DNA of 64,000 nt, taken from contig MPMZ01000004.1 of NCBI GenBank assembly GCA_002238765.1, forward strand, positions 1 to 64,000. The letters are read 5' to 3'. A model generated the notes under the pieces. That model worked only from the letters and a program-made list of their open reading frames with translations, was not told the origin of the DNA and ran no database searches. This document shows positions 59,613 to 64,000 of the stretch, piece after piece. A program made the translations under genes and the position numbers. This DNA is from Nitrospira sp. bin75. GTDB taxonomy: Bacteria > Nitrospirota > Nitrospiria > Nitrospirales > UBA8639. How positions within the stretch are numbered: the stretch's first letter is position 1; each line of letters opens with the position of its first letter.

Positions 59613-62600
59613 ATGACAGTGATGAAGCGGTGGATTTGGTCACAGAGTCTCCAGCGCAAGACGATTCTGGGAATGGTGCTGGTCGGACTTCTTCCCCTTG
59701 CCCTTTCGTTATTTCTGACCTACGTCGAAGAACGGCGGGCCCTTCGAGAAATTACCGGTTCGAACTTCAAGGGCATTGCCGTTGAAGTGGCGCGAAAAAT
59801 TGAGACTCAAATCATGCGGGGCATTAATGAGGCTCAACAGTTAGCCACCATCCCCTTTATTCGTGCCGCGGTGAAGGAGGCGAACCGGAGTTACGAAGGG
59901 AGAGATCCCGAAAAAATCAAGGCCTTTATCGAAGAATGGAAAGAACGATGGCGGGCTCGACAAAACCCTCATGAATTCCCCGTCTTTGTGAACCGGATTG
60001 CGACGAATTACCTGGTTGACTGGCACGCCGTCAGAGAGTCCGACTATTTGGGGATTTTGGTGACCGATAACCAGGGAGCCCTGGTGCTCAGTTCCTTGCC
60101 GCAAGTGCGATTTTACCATGGTGATACGGAATGGTGGGAGGCTGCTTTTCAGCAGGGACAAGGACAGATTTACGTGAGTGATCTGACCTTCGATCCTTCC
60201 TTCGGCACCCACGTGCTGACCGTGGCTGTTCCCATTTTTGATCAAGGTCGTCATCAGGCATTGGGGACCGTCAGTATCCTGCTTCGCCGGGATTCGTTGT
60301 TTCGTTCGATTTCCGAGGTGACCGCCGGTGTGACCGGGCACGCCATGCTCATCGATGCGGATGGGACACCCCTGATTTGTCCGGTCTTGTCGCTGGAGCA
60401 ACACACCGTGAATCAGGCCATGGTGGCCGTCATCAACGAAGCTCAGGCCGGATGGATTCAAGTGACGCAGGATACCCATGGCGCGAAGGATTCCCTGGTC
60501 GGGTATGCCCATTTGCGGATTCCGGAAACGTTGGCTTCTGAAAGTTTCCGGGGCAGACAATGGCTGACGATTGTACGGCAGAATCCCGAGGAGACTTATG
60601 CCCCCCTGCAACAATTACTGGTGAAGGTGGCGATGTACGGCGTCGTGGTGTTGGGCATCTTGTGGTTGGCGGGATTGGTTGTGGCTCGAAAGATCGTGAG
60701 CCCGATCCAAACCTTGCATGAAGGCGTGCAGCGCATCGGAGCGGGCAATTGGGATCATCCCCTCGTGCTGAAGACCGGCGATGAAATCGAAGCGCTTTCC
60801 CATGCCTTTAACAAGATGGTCGTCGACCTGAAGCAGTCGTTTTCGCAATTGAATACGCAAATGGAAGAAATCCGTCTCCTTGAGGAACGGTATCGTGATC
60901 TGATTGAGAATTCTCCCGAAATGATTCATCAACTCGACAAGACCGGTCGTTTTGTTCACGTCAATGAAACCGAATTGGAAAAATTGGGATACACGTTGGT
61001 AGAAATGCTTGCAATGCATTTGTGGGACATTCTCCCTCCTGAGAAGAAAGCGGACGTGCTCGCATACGTCAACCGGTTGCATACGCAACCGCGGAGCACG
61101 ATTGAAACGGTGTTTCTCACGAGACACGGGACTCCGATCGACGTTGAGATTCACTCCACGGCCCTGATTAATTCGGAAACGGGTGACCTCGTGTACACGC
61201 GGGCGTTTGTCAGAGATATTACTGAACGGAAGGTGTTGCAACGACAGATTGACCGGTATACCACTCAGCTGGAGCAGGAGGTGGCCGACCAAACGCAACA
61301 GCTCTCCGAATCGGAAAAACGCTATCGTGTGCTGTTTGATCGCTCCGCGGATTCGATCTTTATGGTGGAGCCGTCCGGTGTCATCGCGGCGGTCAATGAA
61401 CGCGAACAAGAAATGCTTGGCTATGCACCGGACGCCTTGCTCTCTCAATCCTTACTGACGCTGGTACCGGACTCATACAAAGAGACGGTCATGCGGTTGC
61501 TGGAAACAGCCGTTTCCAACGAAGAGAAAGTCCCGGCCACTGAATTGGAAGTGTTTGACGCCCGGCAGACGTTGCGAGCCGTGGAAATGGACGTGATTCG
61601 CGTGGGACAGGGTTCGACGCTGTCGATTATGGCGCAGCTTCGTGATATTACGGAGCGCAAGCTGTTGGAGGAACAACTCCAGCGGCATCGCGAAGAACTT
61701 GAGGAAAAAGTTCAGGCACGGACGCTGGAGATTCAGGAAACGCAAAAGTACCTGGAAAGTCTGCTTGAAAATGCCAATGACGTGATCTATACCCTCGATC
61801 TTGATCAACGGTTTACCTATGTGAACAACAAGGTGGAGAATTGGGGGTATCGTAAAGAAGATCTGCTGGGCCGGCCGTTTTTGACGTTACTCGCCAAGCG
61901 CCACCGCGGGCGTCGTCTGAAAGATATCCTCGAACTGGACGTCAAGCAGGAATATGAAGTGGAAGTGATTAGTCAAAGCGGGGAACTTCGGTCGGTACTC
62001 GTGAGTGTGTCACCCCTGGAAAATGAACGGTACAGCGTGATCGGGGTTCTGGGCATTGCCCGGGACATTACGGACCGAAAGCTCATGGAACAGCAATTTC
62101 GCAACACCGAACGATTGGCGTCCGTCGGGAAGCTGGCTGCAGGGGTTGCGCATGAGATCAACAATCCGTTGGGGGGAATTTTGAATTGTCTCTATAATAT
62201 TCGGAAAGGAACGTTGCCGTCCGAGCGTCAGGAAGAATATTTCACGTACATGGAAGACGGGCTCCGGCGTGCCCAAAAAATCGTCAGACAATTATTGGAC
62301 TTTTCCCAACAACACGAGCCTGAATTTTCCATGAATGACGTGAATGGGCTGGTCGACCGCGTGCTGGTGCTGACGAACCATGTCATTGCCGAGAAGGGTC
62401 TCCAGTTACACAAAGTCTATGAGCACGACCTGCCGCCGTTGTTTGTCGATCCGCAAATGATCGAGCAGGTGTTGACCAATTTGATTCTCAACGCCGTCCA
62501 GGCGACTGACGCGGGAGGGTCGATCATCCTGCAAACCCGCAGAGCCCACGAGCGTTGTGAGATCGACGTGGGAGATACCGGGTCGGGCATCCCTCCCGAG

Positions 62601-62801
62601 GTCCGTCCCAATATTTTCGATCCTTTTTTTACGACGAAAGGTACGGGCGAGGGTACGGGCTTGGGGTTGTCGGTGAGTTTGGGCATCGTTGAACGGCATG
62701 GTGGGCAATTGTCCGTGGAAAGCGAAGTTGGGAAAGGAACCGTCTTTACCGTGAGTCTTCCCTTGAGTGCAAACAGAGTCGCGCTGGTCAAGGTCTCCTG
62801 A
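59613..62801 (+). CDS. Membrane PAS-rich sensor histidine kinase
   Basis: 1062 residues. Helix ~15-35, periplasmic dCache-like sensor (about 40-335), helix ~340-360, HAMP ('IVSPIQTLHEGVQRIGAGNW'), then three PAS domains ('RYRDLIENSPEMIHQLDKTG', 'RYRVLFDRSADSIFMVEPSG', 'YLESLLENANDVIYTLDLDQ') with coiled-coil linkers. The HisKA domain has phospho-acceptor His847 ('GVAHEINNPLGGILN'), and the HATPase_c domain has 'DTGSGIPPEVRP' and 'GTGEGTGLGLSVSLGI'. ATG 59613 or 59622. Its stop overlaps the start of the regulator by 1 nt, so the two form a pair. Signal unknown. Confidence 0.93.
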   Translation: MTVMKRWIWSQSLQRKTILGMVLVGLLPLALSLFLTYVEERRALREITGSNFKGIAVEVARKIETQIMRGINEAQQLATIPFIRAAVKEANRSYEGRDPEKIKAFIEEWKERWRARQNPHEFPVFVNRIATNYLVDWHAVRESDYLGILVTDNQGALVLSSLPQVRFYHGDTEWWEAAFQQGQGQIYVSDLTFDPSFGTHVLTVAVPIFDQGRHQALGTVSILLRRDSLFRSISEVTAGVTGHAMLIDADGTPLICPVLSLEQHTVNQAMVAVINEAQAGWIQVTQDTHGAKDSLVGYAHLRIPETLASESFRGRQWLTIVRQNPEETYAPLQQLLVKVAMYGVVVLGILWLAGLVVARKIVSPIQTLHEGVQRIGAGNWDHPLVLKTGDEIEALSHAFNKMVVDLKQSFSQLNTQMEEIRLLEERYRDLIENSPEMIHQLDKTGRFVHVNETELEKLGYTLVEMLAMHLWDILPPEKKADVLAYVNRLHTQPRSTIETVFLTRHGTPIDVEIHSTALINSETGDLVYTRAFVRDITERKVLQRQIDRYTTQLEQEVADQTQQLSESEKRYRVLFDRSADSIFMVEPSGVIAAVNEREQEMLGYAPDALLSQSLLTLVPDSYKETVMRLLETAVSNEEKVPATELEVFDARQTLRAVEMDVIRVGQGSTLSIMAQLRDITERKLLEEQLQRHREELEEKVQARTLEIQETQKYLESLLENANDVIYTLDLDQRFTYVNNKVENWGYRKEDLLGRPFLTLLAKRHRGRRLKDILELDVKQEYEVEVISQSGELRSVLVSVSPLENERYSVIGVLGIARDITDRKLMEQQFRNTERLASVGKLAAGVAHEINNPLGGILNCLYNIRKGTLPSERQEEYFTYMEDGLRRAQKIVRQLLDFSQQHEPEFSMNDVNGLVDRVLVLTNHVIAEKGLQLHKVYEHDLPPLFVDPQMIEQVLTNLILNAVQATDAGGSIILQTRRAHERCEIDVGDTGSGIPPEVRPNIFDPFFTTKGTGEGTGLGLSVSLGIVERHGGQLSVESEVGKGTVFTVSLPLSANRVALVKVS

Positions 62802-64000
62802 TGACTCGATCGGTCTTGATCATTGATGATGAGCCGCTGATGCGGTTGTCCATGCTGGATGCCCTCAAGGCCGAGGGGTATCACGTCCAGGGAGCCTCAA
62901 ACGGTGAGGACGGCATTCAAAAAATCAAAACGAGTCGATACGATTTGGTGATCACCGATTTGAGAATGCCAGGAAGTGACGGTCTCCAGGTCGTCCGGGT
63001 GTGTAAGGAGTATTCTTCTGAAACCGAGGTCATTGTGATTACCGCGCACGGTTCGGTGGATACGGCGGTCCAAGCCATGAAACTTGGGGCTCATGACTAC
63101 GTCACCAAGCCTTTTCCCATGGATGAACTCTTGATGACGGTCGATCGGGCGACCAAGGTCCAGGCGTTGCGGCAGGAAAACACGGCCCTTCGACAGGAAC
63201 TCGAGGGAAAATTCAATTTCGACGGCATGGTCGGCAAGAATGAGCGCATGCGTCAGGTCTTGGAAAAAGTCAAACTGGTGGCTACCACGGATGCGACGGT
63301 GTTGATTTTTGGGGAAAGCGGAACGGGGAAAGAAGTCATTGCCAATGCCATCCATCGCAACAGTCCACGCTGCGGACAGGCCCTCATTAAAGTCAGCTGT
63401 GCGGCCTTGCCGGAAACCCTGCTGGAAGCGGAATTGTTCGGGCATGAGAGAGGCGCCTTCACCGGAGCCTTGAAGCAGCGGCTCGGGCGGTTTGAATTGG
63501 CCCATAAAGGCACCTTGTTCTTGGATGAAATCGGAGAAATCGCCCCGATGGTGCAAGTCAAATTACTCCGCGTTTTGCAGGAAAAGCGGTTTGAACGGGT
63601 CGGGGGCACGGAGACGATTGGCAGTGACGTTCGGCTCGTCTGCGCCACGCAAAAAAATTTGAAAGAAGAAGTCGAAGCCGGACGCTTTCGGGAAGATCTG
63701 TTCTATCGCCTCAACGTCGTCCAGGTGGCCCTCCCGCCCCTCAGGGAACGAAAGGAAGACATTCTGGTTTTGGCCGAGCATTTGCTGCAACGAAGTACGA
63801 GCCGGGTTCAACGCGTCATGAAAGGGTTTTCTGTGGCGGCCCGGGACGTGCTCCTCCATTATTCTTTTCCGGGAAACGTTCGCGAACTGGAAAATGCGAT
63901 TGAACGAGCGGTGGCGTTGGCGCAGGAAGGAGATGAAATTCAGGCGTGGGATCTCTGCGGCCAGACCGTGTGTCCTTTCTTGGGAGGGCCGTTGCAATCC
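62801..64000 (+). CDS. NtrC-type sigma-54-dependent response regulator (partial)
   Basis: 400 residues to the window end; no stop reached. The receiver domain has the acidic pair Asp9/Asp10, phospho-acceptor Asp53 ('LVITDLRMPG') and Lys103 ('YVTKPF'). The AAA+ domain has Walker A 'GESGTGKE' (171-178), 'GAFTGA' (218-223, sigma-54 contact), Walker B 'GTLFLDEIGE' (237-246) and arginine-finger region 'FREDLFYRLNVV'. The expected C-terminal Fis-type DNA-binding domain lies beyond the window. Partner of the overlapping histidine kinase; targets unknown. Confidence 0.95.
   Translation, partial: MTRSVLIIDDEPLMRLSMLDALKAEGYHVQGASNGEDGIQKIKTSRYDLVITDLRMPGSDGLQVVRVCKEYSSETEVIVITAHGSVDTAVQAMKLGAHDYVTKPFPMDELLMTVDRATKVQALRQENTALRQELEGKFNFDGMVGKNERMRQVLEKVKLVATTDATVLIFGESGTGKEVIANAIHRNSPRCGQALIKVSCAALPETLLEAELFGHERGAFTGALKQRLGRFELAHKGTLFLDEIGEIAPMVQVKLLRVLQEKRFERVGGTETIGSDVRLVCATQKNLKEEVEAGRFREDLFYRLNVVQVALPPLRERKEDILVLAEHLLQRSTSRVQRVMKGFSVAARDVLLHYSFPGNVRELENAIERAVALAQEGDEIQAWDLCGQTVCPFLGGPLQS

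Noticed and set aside
1-64000. CRISPR array, prophage, insertion sequence, rRNA or tRNA genes
   Set aside because: No regularly spaced repeats, transposase, integrase, phage structural gene or cloverleaf/rRNA sequence was recognised; the dispersed repeats are irregularly spaced.

Overview
The window (about 58-60% GC by eye) reads as a chromosomal segment of a free-living, aerobic, chemolithotroph-like bacterium. The gene content best fits the phylum Nitrospirota (Nitrospira or relatives such as the manganese-oxidising 'Candidatus Manganitrophus'). That is inferred from three things: paired, unusual cytochrome bd-like oxidases, an NxrC-like cytochrome c/haem b protein, and a very large multicopper oxidase with many periplasmic copper proteins. 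No rRNA, tRNA, CRISPR array, prophage or insertion sequence was found.

Region 1 (0-11.3 kb) is accessory metabolism: a secreted hypothetical protein that may be made from a leaderless mRNA, a MOSC protein, a YqaA-type membrane protein with a broken C-terminus, a Nudix hydrolase, a DegT-type aminotransferase and queF. Then comes a phosphonate cluster: a two-subunit phosphonopyruvate decarboxylase, phnW, a cytidylyltransferase, a CDP-alcohol phosphotransferase fused to a degenerate nucleotidyltransferase domain, and a YbhN/HpnL-type membrane protein. Together these suggest an aminoethylphosphonate-headgroup lipid or glycan. PEP mutase, the first enzyme, is not in the window. A polyprenyl synthetase closes the region. 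Its intergenic gaps carry several families of short dispersed repeats.

Region 2 (11.4-24.7 kb) holds gltBD, a coiled-coil lipoprotein with an internal duplication, a metallo-beta-lactamase-fold hydrolase, an exported DUF151 protein, an Ig/PKD-like exported protein, a small cupredoxin, a DUF192 protein, a Rieske ferredoxin, a chagasin-like inhibitor and a D-amino-acid-type transaminase.

Region 3 (24.7-52.4 kb) is the most remarkable part, an electron-transfer island. It starts with a 1709-residue multicopper oxidase built of three two-domain cupredoxin units. Its copper motifs occur in permuted order (C-D, then A-B), and a LysM domain is inserted between sites A and B. Three cupredoxin-carboxypeptidase-regulatory-domain proteins follow, interleaved with a LolA-like protein, a HEAT-repeat protein and a DUF255 thioredoxin-like protein. 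Next are a methyltransferase, a DUF420 membrane protein, a PCP_red-domain protein, two paralogous bd-like oxidase subunits, two anchored SUMF1-type proteins, three single-span membrane proteins of 34-38 residues, and three c-type cytochrome proteins, the last with an NxrC/ethylbenzene-dehydrogenase-gamma-like domain. No molybdopterin catalytic subunit is present, although mobA follows immediately. A working model is periplasmic oxidation of a metal or other inorganic donor by the multicopper oxidase, with electrons passed through cupredoxins and cytochromes c to the bd-like oxidases; this is inference.

Region 4 (52.5-64 kb) is housekeeping: mobA, argS, tgt-yajC-secD-secF, a MITE-like inverted-repeat element, and a PAS-rich sensor kinase overlapping an NtrC-type sigma-54 regulator that runs off the end of the window.
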